A stretch of 29,838 nt of DNA from JAPOPJ01 sp964538885 (GCA_964538885.1 CAZIHR010000046.1:1-29838), one strand, 5' to 3'; positions 22,439 to 29,838 are shown, counted from the stretch's first letter. Numbers and translations are program-made. The notes: generated from the letters alone by a model not told the origin.

Positions 22439-23677
22439 ATGGTACTGGTAGTTGATCCTCAGATAGCTGGAATATCTGGTGACATGCTACTTTGTTCACT
22501 AGTTGACCTTGGTGCGGATAAAACTCGAATAATTGAGGGAGTGCAGTCCTGCTCCCAATTTTTATCTGGATCTACAATACGTTCAATTGATTTTCAAAAA
22601 AACAACAAAAACGGAATAAGCTCAGTTGAATTGATTCTCCAAATTGATGGGGAGCCTCACCAGCGGCCAGGTTCTGAACTCAAAGATGCAGTGACACTGT
22701 CAGTTGACAAACTAGCCATGTCTTCCAAGGCAACTATCTTTGCAAAGTCCTGTATAGATTCACTGATTAATTCCGAGTCTATCATTCATGGTGTGTCTGC
22801 CGAATCAGTCCATCTTCACGAGGCATCTAGCATTGATACTTTGGTGGACATTATTGGTGTCTCCATCGCTTTGGATGATTTGCATCTGTTTGATGAGGAG
22901 ATAGTATGCCTGCCCATTGCAGTGGGCAGTGGTTCTGTAACATTCTCTCACGGAACTATGTCAAATCCTGCAAGTGCTGTCTTGGAGATATTGGGGAACT
23001 CCGGCATGACCATCCATGGTACGCCGATACAGAGTGAGTTGACTACCCCAACAGGAGCATCCATGCTCAAGAATCTGGTAACTACTCCGATGGATTATTA
23101 TCCATACATGAACGTAACATCTGTAGGATATGGCTCAGGCAAGAAGAACTTTGAGTCATTTTCTAACGTACTGAAACTAGTAAGAGGTTCCACCAAACAC
23201 ATCTCGTATATGGATCATGTCAAAATTTTGGAGACAAATGTGGATGATGTATCTGGCGAGGTCTTGGGCGGTCTTGTTGATAAAATCATGAATTTGGGTG
23301 CCAAAGATGTATCAATTTATTCTGGCATCACCAAGAAGAGCAGGCCGACAAGCCTTATTTTGGTGATGTGTGATGATTCCTCACTAGAGAAGATAATTGA
23401 TACTCTGATTAGTGAGACGGGCACGCTTGGAGTACGCATACGGGACTCGGAACGGCTTGTTCTCCCGCGTACCTCTGAAACCATAACTGTAGATCTTGGA
23501 GGGCGATCTTTTCAAGTACGATATAAAACATCCTCATTTAAGGGAAAGACGCGTCACAAGATCGAGTTTGATGACTTGAACAAAATATCAAATTCCCTGA
23601 ATTTATCCATCATGGAGATCAAATCATTGATTAGCAAAGAGATTGAAAAAAACGGTGATGCAAATGACCAGTCTTAA
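22439..23677 (+). CDS. larC: nickel-pincer cofactor biosynthesis protein LarC
   Basis: LarC inserts nickel into the pyridinium-3,5-bisthiocarboxylic acid mononucleotide made by LarB and LarE, giving the cofactor of lactate racemase-like enzymes. The 412-residue protein begins with VVDPQIAGISGDMLLCSLVD, the family signature, and has VHLHEASSIDTLVDIIGV around residue 120 and a C-terminal DUF111 half with LETNVDDVSGEVLGGL. It is one continuous frame, unlike some bacterial larC genes split by a programmed frameshift. The TATA box at 22410 fixes the start. Its 3' end overlaps larE. No larA or larB lies in the window. Confidence 0.92.
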   Translation: MVLVVDPQIAGISGDMLLCSLVDLGADKTRIIEGVQSCSQFLSGSTIRSIDFQKNNKNGISSVELILQIDGEPHQRPGSELKDAVTLSVDKLAMSSKATIFAKSCIDSLINSESIIHGVSAESVHLHEASSIDTLVDIIGVSIALDDLHLFDEEIVCLPIAVGSGSVTFSHGTMSNPASAVLEILGNSGMTIHGTPIQSELTTPTGASMLKNLVTTPMDYYPYMNVTSVGYGSGKKNFESFSNVLKLVRGSTKHISYMDHVKILETNVDDVSGEVLGGLVDKIMNLGAKDVSIYSGITKKSRPTSLILVMCDDSSLEKIIDTLISETGTLGVRIRDSERLVLPRTSETITVDLGGRSFQVRYKTSSFKGKTRHKIEFDDLNKISNSLNLSIMEIKSLISKEIEKNGDANDQS

Positions 23678-24464
23678 GACTCTGCTAGATTGGTTTGAGG
23701 ACAAAAAACGGGTGCTGGTTGCTCTATCTGGTGGAGTAGATAGTGCGCTTGTAGCATATGCAGCATTTGAAAAACTTCAACATGACGCAATTGCCGTGAC
23801 TGCCGACTATAAGACACTCTCAAAAGAAGAGCTTGATTCGTCCAGACAGGTATGTCTGGAGATTGGCATTAGACAGGTACTTTTGGAGTATGACGAGCTT
23901 GAAAACAAAAATTTTGTACAAAATGACTCCAATAGGTGCTTTCACTGTAGAATGGAATTGGGAAATCGTTTGTCTGATCTGGCTGTAACTTATAATGCAA
24001 GTCATATTGTGGATGGCACAAATTTGGATGATTTGGGTGATTTTAGGCCAGGTATTGCAGCTCTGCGACAAAATGGCATAAGAAGCCCATTGGTGGAGAC
24101 CAACTTTACAAAAGATGCCATCCGAAGAACTACCAAGCTTGTAGGGCTGTCCGTACATGATAGACCATCTAATTCTTGCTTGGCATCTCGAATTCCGTGG
24201 GGCCAACGGGTCACCTCCGAAAAACTCATTCGCATTGAGCTTGGTGAGAGAATGATAAAGCAAGTTACTGGCCTAAAGCAGGTGCGAGTGAGGGATATTG
24301 AGGGTTCAGCCAAGATAGAGGTAGAAAGTCAGCATGTCTCCAAATTCAACGACAATTACATAATGGCAGATATAACTCAAAAGCTGAAACATGTTGGATT
24401 TTCTTCAGTGAGCGTTGACCTATGTGGATACTCCCCCGGTAAAATCAATGCGGTGCGAACTTGA
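23664..24464 (+). CDS. larE: ATP-dependent sulfur transferase LarE
   Basis: LarE adenylates the pyridinium biscarboxylate and converts its carboxylates to thiocarboxylates for the nickel-pincer cofactor. The N-terminal PP-loop SGGVDS is at 22-27. A CFHC pair is at 92-95, typical of the family, and Cys172 in SNSCLASRIPWG corresponds to the sulfur-donating Cys of LarE. I see a single Cys in that motif, which would fit the sacrificial type, but cluster-binding forms cannot be excluded. I chose the ATG at 23664 because GGTGAT at 23654-23659 is a good ribosome binding site; TTG 23643 and ATG 23658 are alternatives. It overlaps larC by 14 bp and iscS by 4 bp. Confidence 0.92.
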   Translation: MTSLKTLLDWFEDKKRVLVALSGGVDSALVAYAAFEKLQHDAIAVTADYKTLSKEELDSSRQVCLEIGIRQVLLEYDELENKNFVQNDSNRCFHCRMELGNRLSDLAVTYNASHIVDGTNLDDLGDFRPGIAALRQNGIRSPLVETNFTKDAIRRTTKLVGLSVHDRPSNSCLASRIPWGQRVTSEKLIRIELGERMIKQVTGLKQVRVRDIEGSAKIEVESQHVSKFNDNYIMADITQKLKHVGFSSVSVDLCGYSPGKINAVRT

Positions 24465-25624
24465 TCTATCTTGATAATGCCGCCTCTACTCGAATACACG
24501 TTGATGTGTTAGCAGATATGCTTCCATATATGGAAGAGCAATATGGAAATCCATCATCTGTACACAGACAGGGCAGACTTGCCAAAAAAGCAATTGAGAG
24601 AGCCAAAATGCAGATTGCCTCACTTATCAACGCAGACCCTTCAGAAATACTGCTGACCTCTGGAGGAACAGAATCAAACAATACCGCACTGTATGGAATT
24701 CCCATGACTCCTCACTCTCAGATAATTATCTCATCAGTAGAGCATGATGCTATATTGGAACCGTGCATCCGACTTGAAAGATTGGGTCATACGGTGACAT
24801 TCCTTCCAGTTGACAAATTTGGTAGTGTTCATCCTCACAATTTGGAGAAGATACTATCTGAAAAGACTGGTCTAGTATCGATAATGCTTGCCAATAATGA
24901 GGTGGGTACGGTGGAGCCAATATCTGATATTGCTAAAATCTGCAAGAGAAACAATGTGCCATTTCACAGTGATGCCGTACAGGCTGCTGGTAAGATTCCT
25001 CTAGACGTCAAGGAGTTGGGAGTTGATCTACTTTCAATCTCTTCCCACAAAATTAATGGGCCAAAAGGGGTGGGTGCCTTGTATGTGCGTAATGGTCTTT
25101 TGCTAGATCCGTTGATTCTAGGCGGTGGACAAGAAAACGGCATGCGTTCTGGTACCGAGAATGTTGCAGGAATTGTCGGCTTTGGAAAAGCATGCGAGAT
25201 TGCCCAAGATAATCTGTCTGGCATCATATGTGATGTGAGATCCCTTCGGGATCATCTTGTTACAAGAATAATTCAGGAAATTCCCATGGTGACTCTCAAC
25301 GGGCACCCGAATGCAAGATTGCCAAATAATGCCCATTTGACGTTTCTTGGAGTAAACGGAGAAGATCTAATTATAAAACTTGATGAGTATGGCATCTCGG
25401 CATCTACCGGCTCTGCATGTTCTGTTTATACTCAAAAAGAGTCTCATGTGTTGCGAGCTATGGGATTTACACGCGAACAGATAACTGGTTCATTGCGGCT
25501 GACACTTGGTATATTTAACAGCAAAGAGGAGATTGACCGTACAGTTGATGTGCTAAAAACAGTCGTGCCTGAACTGCGTTCTGTATCTCCTCTTAAGGAA
25601 AAATATTCTTTTGCCAATGACTAA
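24461..25624 (+). CDS. iscS: cysteine desulfurase (NifS/IscS family)
   Basis: A PLP enzyme that takes sulfur from cysteine and holds it as a persulfide for Fe-S clusters, thiolation or other acceptors. It has 387 residues. His95 (in SVEHDA), the PLP Lys197 (in SSHKINGPKG) and the active-site Cys320 (in STGSACS) are all present; the TGSACS loop form is that of the group I NifS/IscS type. The start is TTG at 24461, overlapping the larE stop, so translation is coupled to larE. No IscU or SufB is nearby. Coupling to larE suggests it may feed sulfur to LarE. Its stop overlaps that of the convergent gene 25621-26412. Confidence 0.93.
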   Translation: MIYLDNAASTRIHVDVLADMLPYMEEQYGNPSSVHRQGRLAKKAIERAKMQIASLINADPSEILLTSGGTESNNTALYGIPMTPHSQIIISSVEHDAILEPCIRLERLGHTVTFLPVDKFGSVHPHNLEKILSEKTGLVSIMLANNEVGTVEPISDIAKICKRNNVPFHSDAVQAAGKIPLDVKELGVDLLSISSHKINGPKGVGALYVRNGLLLDPLILGGGQENGMRSGTENVAGIVGFGKACEIAQDNLSGIICDVRSLRDHLVTRIIQEIPMVTLNGHPNARLPNNAHLTFLGVNGEDLIIKLDEYGISASTGSACSVYTQKESHVLRAMGFTREQITGSLRLTLGIFNSKEEIDRTVDVLKTVVPELRSVSPLKEKYSFAND

Positions 25625-26412
25625 ATCCAGATACGTTGTTTGTTTTTTACCAAAATAGTCATCAGAGTAATAGTTACTGCAAGTATCATAATTGTTGTGG
25701 CACCAAACTCTGGAATTATATGTGTACCAATTATGATGATCTTTGAGTCCCCTTCATCAAATGGTATGGTGATGATTCTTGAAGCCAGATCTTTTCTTGA
25801 TTCTTCGTATGGAACTTGTATTCCGTCAACCATTACAATAAAGTCGATGTAACCGTTCTGATCTGCCGCATCAAGTGCGTTTTTGGGTATGTCCAAAAAA
25901 ATAGTTCCTCTGTCTTCTGTCTCAATATCAATTATTAGTGAATAGTTGTGTTGGTCGATGTACATGTCTTTTATTGTGCCGCCTCTCATTATATATTGGA
26001 CATCAAATGTGCCAGAGCCTCCATCTCCAACCTCAAAGAGTTCTATGATGTCTGGCGTCTCCGTTTCTGGGTAATACTCAAACTCGGTTTGGGCACGCCC
26101 CTCTCCATATACGGCAGTTATTATATATTCACCTTTTTTGGACCATGCTTCTCCGGTAATGATTATGTGTGAATAACTACCATCTTGAGCAACATCCACC
26201 TGTCCTACCTGCACAAGGGTGTTTTCATGGAATATCTGCAACGTTATGGGTGTTGTCTCATCAATTATCGTGGGTACGCGTCCTGAAATTATTATTGCAT
26301 CTCCCTCATCATATGTACTATTGTCTGTATTGATTGAAATTGTCTGTGCAAATGCAGGAGTTGCGGTAAATAGCAGAATAACGAATATGCCGTAAAAGAC
26401 CTTGTCATTCAC
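25621..26412 (-). CDS. secreted Ig-like protein with PEFG-CTERM tail
   Basis: 263 residues: signal peptide 1-22 (cut after TPAFA), an Ig-like beta domain at about 25-115 with the family pattern QDGSY, EAW, KKGEYIITAVYG, a second beta-rich domain, then PEFG at 234-237, a membrane helix and the basic end KNKQRIWI. PEFG-CTERM tails are a thaumarchaeal sorting signal thought to be processed by an archaeosortase-like enzyme, so a cell-surface place is likely. The start is GTG at 26412. Its stop overlaps the iscS stop on the other strand. Paralogous to the next two genes but with a diverged tail sequence. Confidence 0.82.
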   Translation of the reverse strand: MNDKVFYGIFVILLFTATPAFAQTISINTDNSTYDEGDAIIISGRVPTIIDETTPITLQIFHENTLVQVGQVDVAQDGSYSHIIITGEAWSKKGEYIITAVYGEGRAQTEFEYYPETETPDIIELFEVGDGGSGTFDVQYIMRGGTIKDMYIDQHNYSLIIDIETEDRGTIFLDIPKNALDAADQNGYIDFIVMVDGIQVPYEESRKDLASRIITIPFDEGDSKIIIIGTHIIPEFGATTIMILAVTITLMTILVKNKQRIWI

Positions 26413-26566
26413 GACCTAAAAGATACGTGTTTGTATATTTCTTTTACTGTAATACAATACAAAATATGTGTGCTCTAGTACACTTGGTGTGATACCATTT
26501 GACTGTTATTGTATTGCATCAAAATGTCTCTGTGCTGTGATCAGATATGACATATGACCAAAATAA

Positions 26567-26688
26567 AAAATGAAAAAAGGATGTGTCTAATACCTTGGAA
26601 TGATACCGAGCTTTGTTCTTGCCGACACTGCAATTATTGCTATTATAGATACGGCCAAGATCATCACTGCTATAGTACCAAATTCGGG
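26567..26688. repeat. 122-bp direct repeat, copy 1 (PEFG-CTERM 3' module)
   Basis: Identical, base for base by eye, to 27496-27617. It starts at the Pro codon of PEFG, covers the last 33 codons and stop of the gene at 26587-27456, and extends 20 bp into the T-rich 3' end. Outside it, similarity of the two genes drops sharply. Confidence 0.93.
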
Positions 26689-27456
26689 GATCACCCATGC
26701 ACCTATTATCTCGATCTTCTCTGCGCCTGCGTGGAACATCACTGTTACCATGTTGCCGTCTATCTCAATATCGTCCCACTCTTCACCGTCGACGAATACC
26801 AGCATTATGCCTTCTATAATCTCTGATGATGGATTCACCATCAGCATTCCGTCATTGTTGGATGTAATTTTGAATATAATTGATTTGTCCTCGGCATTGA
26901 TGCTTGCATCAGTTACTGTTCCTCCAGATATCTTAAATGGTATACAGTAACCGTCTGCGGAAATTTCTGTATTGGTACAACTGTCAGTTATGCCTGGCAT
27001 TGTAGTTGGTCTGTCATCGACATTGTCGGTTATTTCCACTAGTACCTTGTTGCTCTTTACAGGGCTCCCATAATTGACTTTGATGATGTATGTTCCGTCA
27101 TATTTCCACAGGTTGCCCTTTGTGCTGAGCATTGTCTCGAAATTACCGACATTGTCGGGTTGTATCTGGGCAATTGTTACAATGGAGTTTGCTGGATTTG
27201 TCACGGTCAGCGTCACTGGGTTCTCGTTGGATACATTTGCAACATAGCCTGTCACTTTAATCATACTGTTGTGACTGTATGATGTCTGATCAGTCCAAAT
27301 AGAAATTGGAATATCTGCAAGTAACATTTGGTTTGCAGACTCTCTGATGTCTCCATCAATTCCAGGATATGCCTTTTCCAAAGCATAAGCTGACGAGATT
27401 GTAAAAGCACCAAGAGTCAGAATGGCCAATAGCGCGAATGATGTGCGATTGTTCAT
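26587..27456 (-). CDS. secreted Ig-like protein with PEFG-CTERM tail
   Basis: 289 residues: signal peptide 1-25 (cut after SSAYA), one Ig-like domain at about 50-150 with the pattern NVGNF, GNLWKYDGTYIIKVNYG, then a domain with a Cys pair (SCTNTEISADGYCIPF, about 172-187, probably a disulfide) and beta-rich sequence. PEFG at 257-260 is followed by a membrane helix and TKLGIIPRY. The last 33 residues are identical to those of the neighbouring gene. A TATA-like ACATAAATA at about 27482-27490 precedes the ATG by 30 bp, so the gene is transcribed on its own. Likely a surface-anchored structural or binding protein. Confidence 0.85.
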   Translation of the reverse strand: MNNRTSFALLAILTLGAFTISSAYALEKAYPGIDGDIRESANQMLLADIPISIWTDQTSYSHNSMIKVTGYVANVSNENPVTLTVTNPANSIVTIAQIQPDNVGNFETMLSTKGNLWKYDGTYIIKVNYGSPVKSNKVLVEITDNVDDRPTTMPGITDSCTNTEISADGYCIPFKISGGTVTDASINAEDKSIIFKITSNNDGMLMVNPSSEIIEGIMLVFVDGEEWDDIEIDGNMVTVMFHAGAEKIEIIGAWVIPEFGTIAVMILAVSIIAIIAVSARTKLGIIPRY

Positions 27457-27495
27457 CTTGCTTGAAATTGCATCTGTCTCTATTTATGTATATTT

Positions 27496-27617
27496 AAAAT
27501 GAAAAAAGGATGTGTCTAATACCTTGGAATGATACCGAGCTTTGTTCTTGCCGACACTGCAATTATTGCTATTATAGATACGGCCAAGATCATCACTGCT
27601 ATAGTACCAAATTCGGG
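27496..27617. repeat. 122-bp direct repeat, copy 2 (PEFG-CTERM 3' module)
   Basis: Same 122 bp as 26567-26688, offset by 929 bp. It covers the PEFG tail, stop codon and 20 bp of 3' sequence of the gene at 27516-28361. Confidence 0.93.
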
Positions 27618-28361
27618 AACTACTACGCCGTCTTCGATCTCTACTATCACTGAGTGCTTGTATTTGCCATTTTCACCTTGCTGAGCTTGGACGGTATAGT
27701 CTCCGTTGGCCTTCCATAATGGTCCTCCTGTGGTAATGTTTGTCATAAATTCACCATTAGAATTTGGTGTGATCTGATCCACTGAAACCACATTTCCATT
27801 TGGTGCAGTTACAGTCAGGGTCACATCTGAATTCGTCCTGTCGGTCATGCCTATAATTTCTATGTTTGTGGATCCTATCATGGCATTTGCCTCTATGGTG
27901 AGACCGCCTTCTTCATTTTCAGATGACTGTGCAAACATTCCACTTTCCAGATTTGATCTGGTATCTGATGTGGCTTCTGTCATCATATTGGTAACATTGA
28001 CAAATACAGTCATTGTGTATAATGATGATTCGCCCTGTTTTGCAGTTATGGCGTAAAATCCATTCTCTTTCCACAAATCGCCTACCATAAATGTAGTTGT
28101 AAATAACCCGTCTACATCTGGCTGTACCTGGGCAATATCTACTACGTTGTTCCCGCTAGGCGACATGACTGTAAATGTGATGTCTCGTTGTGACATTGTC
28201 TGTCCAGTAACTGATACTGTGTCAGATCCTTCCTCTGCTGTTACCATTATTTGCATACCTACTTTCTCGGCAAAAGCATCCTGCTGGATTGATGTTATCG
28301 ATATTGCTGATATGGCTATCAGCATTAGCATTATGGATGTCGTCGAACGTTTGAATTTCAT
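27516..28361 (-). CDS. secreted protein with two Ig-like domains and PEFG-CTERM tail
   Basis: 281 residues: signal peptide 1-31 (cut after QQDAFA), two Ig-like domains (about 35-130 and 152-245) that clearly repeat each other: VAQVQ-type strand, DGLF, GDLWKENGFYAITAKQGE in the first and NGEF, GPLWKANGDYTVQAQQGE in the second. A Ser/Glu/Asn-rich linker lies between them. PEFG at 249-252, a membrane helix and TKLGIIPRY end the protein. A TATA-like ACATAAATA at about 28388-28397 is 31 bp upstream. The related domain in the three neighbours and the 1750-2433 gene suggests a lineage-specific surface family. Confidence 0.87.
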   Translation of the reverse strand: MKFKRSTTSIMLMLIAISAISITSIQQDAFAEKVGMQIMVTAEEGSDTVSVTGQTMSQRDITFTVMSPSGNNVVDIAQVQPDVDGLFTTTFMVGDLWKENGFYAITAKQGESSLYTMTVFVNVTNMMTEATSDTRSNLESGMFAQSSENEEGGLTIEANAMIGSTNIEIIGMTDRTNSDVTLTVTAPNGNVVSVDQITPNSNGEFMTNITTGGPLWKANGDYTVQAQQGENGKYKHSVIVEIEDGVVVPEFGTIAVMILAVSIIAIIAVSARTKLGIIPRY

Positions 28362-28691
28362 GCTATTTGAACACCAACAACCTTAGTATTTATGTATTAT
28401 AAAAATTAGGCTGTGTGAGTTTAGATGACTTTTCTAGCTCATATAATTTGGTCAGCTGATTCCTTACTAGCGGTTCTAACCCGTCTGCAATAGAAGTAAT
28501 GGGGAATGTGGGCAAGATACAGTTTAGACCATATGCATAATTGGCCTTTTGAAATTTTTTGAAAAGATACCGACACAAAATCCTGGCATGCACAACACGC
28601 GATACAATCCCACGGATCAAAATACAAACCACGCATCATGCAAAACCGCGCATGAACGTGCCCCATCCCTGTGCCATATGCACCCCGCGTG
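28362..28691. other. region between the PEFG gene cluster and the transposase remnants
   Basis: The left end carries the promoter of the 27516-28361 gene. Base composition becomes richer in G+C towards 28600 and beyond, which marks the probable edge of the mobile element remnant. No terminal inverted repeat could be fixed by eye. Confidence 0.4.
28390..28557 (-). pseudogene. possible C-terminal remnant of a displaced gene
   Basis: On the minus strand a frame ending with TAA at 28390 reads as protein-like sequence (FKKFQKANYAYGLNCILPTF, ITSIADGLEPLVRNQLTKLY, ELEKSSK). Upstream of about 28560 the composition changes and the protein-like look is lost, as if the front of the gene had been replaced by the transposase segment. 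It overlaps the promoter of the neighbouring gene only at its end. No family recognised; could be chance. Confidence 0.22.
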
Positions 28692-29436
28692 TTACCCTCG
28701 GCAATCAAGCCCGGGCTTCTTTTTCCCTGCATCCCAGAGCATTCCCAGGTTTGCAAGTCCGGTGGTCGCTACAATCTCACGATGAAAGTCCTGCATCGTG
28801 CCGTCATGGGGCCGTTCATCATGCCCCATTGTTTGATGCGCCCCATGCCGTGCTCTACTGTCATTCTCCCGCGGCTAGTCTTTTTGCCTGTCTTTTTTTG
28901 CCTGTCTGCGAGCTCACCGCCTTTGGGTTTCCTCTCTGGAACTATCAGATTTGCCCCGGGGCAGTGTCTGTCCATTACTTGGTATCCCCTGTCTGCAGGT
29001 ATCGTCATTCTTGACTCTTTGGGCGCGTTCTCTTTGTAGATGCCGTGCGACCATATCCCGACATCCATCGGATCCCTGGAAATCATCGCAAGGTCGTGTC
29101 TCCCTCCCTCAAAGGTCTTGTCCACGTCCAGCATCAAACCCTCCTTGTCGGTGATGACCGTGGTGTTGAACGTGAATTGTCTCTTTTTGCCAGAGCATGT
29201 GTTTTTTCTCCCATCCTTGTCTGCAGGATGCTGCCTTGGAACCTCGGTGCCGTCCACCATCATGGCATTGCCAGGAATAATCTCCTTGAGTTTCTATGAT
29301 GCTCTGGTTTCTTTGATCAAACCTGCAATTTTCTTAGCAGTCGAAAGTATCTCAGACAGGATGGGATCTGCCGCGCCCAAGTACCGTGATACGGCATCCT
29401 GGTCGATGTCAAAGACCGGTCCCAGAATGCTCTGGG
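28692..29436 (-). pseudogene. IS5-like (DDE_Tnp_4) transposase remnant A, degraded
   Basis: The catalytic core is clear: first Asp in MMVDGTEVP, second Asp in GGRHDLAMI, Glu in MTVEHGMGRIK. Upstream in the same frame lies the helix-turn-helix VFDIDQDAVSRYLGAADP. It is broken in three ways. A TAG at 29296-29294 interrupts the frame between the helix-turn-helix and the core. A one-base frameshift at about 28781-28792 separates the core from the C-terminal FHREIVATTGLANLGMLWDA, which ends with TAA at 28692. The N-terminus is missing, because the frame runs into the antisense of remnant B at the palindrome. The region is richer in G+C than its surroundings, consistent with transfer. Not active as it stands. 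Confidence 0.85.
29421..29436. repeat. 16-bp palindrome at the junction of the two transposase remnants
   Basis: CCCAGA-ATGC-TCTGGG: perfect 6-bp arms around four bases. Both strands encode the residues just before the helix-turn-helix of their own transposase here (ALG on the plus strand, ILG on the minus strand), so the two genes are joined at the same homologous codons. Confidence 0.85.
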
Positions 29437-29838
29437 CGCATTGTTTGGAATCGATCAGAGTACAGTATCTAGATATTTACAGCTTGCAATCAGCTATGAT
29501 GATAAAATTTACCCTACACCAAACAACATAACAAGACACATTGCCACCATAAAAACTGAAGAAGAGCTCAAGGAGATAATGCCTGGCAGAGACGGGGGCG
29601 AGTGTACCGTAGACGGCACCATGGTGGAGACCACTCGCCCGCAGAAAAAAACAGAACGCAAAAAACAGTACTCTGGGAAAAAGAAAATATTTGCAATAAA
29701 CACGGCCATGATGATAAACAAATATAGATACATCATCGGGATAAGTGATTCTCGTGAAGGGAGCTGTCATGATCTTAAGGTTCTGACAGAGGGAATGCCC
29801 GACTTTGGAAAGTGGGTCGACCGCATGATAAGTGGAGA
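29432..29838 (+). pseudogene. IS5-like transposase remnant B, lacking its N-terminus and running off the window
   Basis: The frame begins in the palindrome with LGALFGIDQSTVSRYLQLAI, a helix-turn-helix of IS5-type transposases. It continues through a helical linker (IATIKTEEELKEIMPG) to the first catalytic Asp in TVDGTMVE and a second in GSCHDLKVLTEG, and is open to the last base. The frame stays open back to a TGA at 29387-29389, but the upstream part is antisense to remnant A and not transposase-like. The protein differs clearly from remnant A in the DDE core, so these are two distinct elements. The third catalytic residue lies beyond the window. Without its N-terminus it is unlikely to be functional. 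Confidence 0.82.

Noticed and set aside
28549..29531. Long plus-strand frames across the transposase A region.
   Set aside because: They are antisense to the DDE core and only reflect the G+C-rich codons of the real gene.
29477..29770. Minus-strand frames over transposase B.
   Set aside because: Antisense to a recognisable helix-turn-helix and DDE core.

Overview
The window is chromosomal DNA of an ammonia-oxidising archaeon (Nitrososphaerota/Thaumarchaeota, most likely group I.1a, Nitrosopumilales). The decisive evidence is a complete ammonia monooxygenase set: amoC (15546-16109, -), amoB (16368-16937, +), amoX (18264-18587, -) and amoA (18815-19465, +). The copper-ligand residues are visible in AmoB and AmoC. 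Archaeal TBP, ribosomal proteins S3Ae and S15, Pcc1, a geranylgeranyl-reductase-family enzyme, TATA boxes about 25 bp before many starts (leaderless or nearly leaderless transcripts) and PEFG-CTERM surface proteins all agree. G+C looks moderate, higher than in Nitrosopumilus and nearer to Nitrosotenuis-like genomes, but I did not compute it.

Layout. 1-3.1 kb: tail of a thrombospondin-type-3-repeat protein, a tRNA-dihydrouridine synthase, a stand-alone Lrp/AsnC ligand-binding domain, a one-pass membrane protein with an Ig-like domain, and TBP. 3.1-3.6 kb: no clear gene, but a candidate short transcript ending in a terminator hairpin. 3.6-9.7 kb, all minus strand: an ASCH protein coupled to a cysteine-synthase-like/rhodanese fusion, a VWA-MoxR ATPase pair, and a geranylgeranyl-reductase-family flavoprotein preceded by a small ORF that looks frameshifted. 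9.8-15 kb: translation and information genes (COG1325 protein, S3Ae; then S15, RecJ-like DHH nuclease, Pcc1 and SerS as overlapping plus-strand genes) with a small exported membrane protein between them. 15-19.5 kb: the amo region, including a three-helix small protein that may be AmoY or AmoZ, and a conserved-looking membrane-anchored protein between amoB and amoX. 19.5-22.4 kb: a solitary Dam-type methylase abutting tRNA-Thr(GGT), and three small proteins of unknown or weakly known role. 22.4-25.6 kb: larC-larE-iscS, tightly overlapping. 25.6-28.4 kb: three secreted Ig-like proteins with PEFG-CTERM tails, two of which share an identical 122-bp 3' module. 28.7-29.8 kb: two different IS5-like transposase genes, both lacking their N-termini and fused head to head at a 16-bp palindrome.

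How parts work together. The amo genes sit in single or paired transcription units, each with its own TATA box and a similar 3' sequence (C-rich stretch, then TTTTCATT). The same 3' sequence follows the small membrane proteins at 15.1 and 11.2 kb and the PEFG-CTERM genes, which suggests a shared terminator for strongly expressed genes. The lar-iscS overlap suggests sulfur supply to LarE. The most notable structural signals not explained by genes are the 37-bp direct repeat pair after amoB, the 14-bp palindrome upstream of larC, the identical PEFG modules and the transposase junction.
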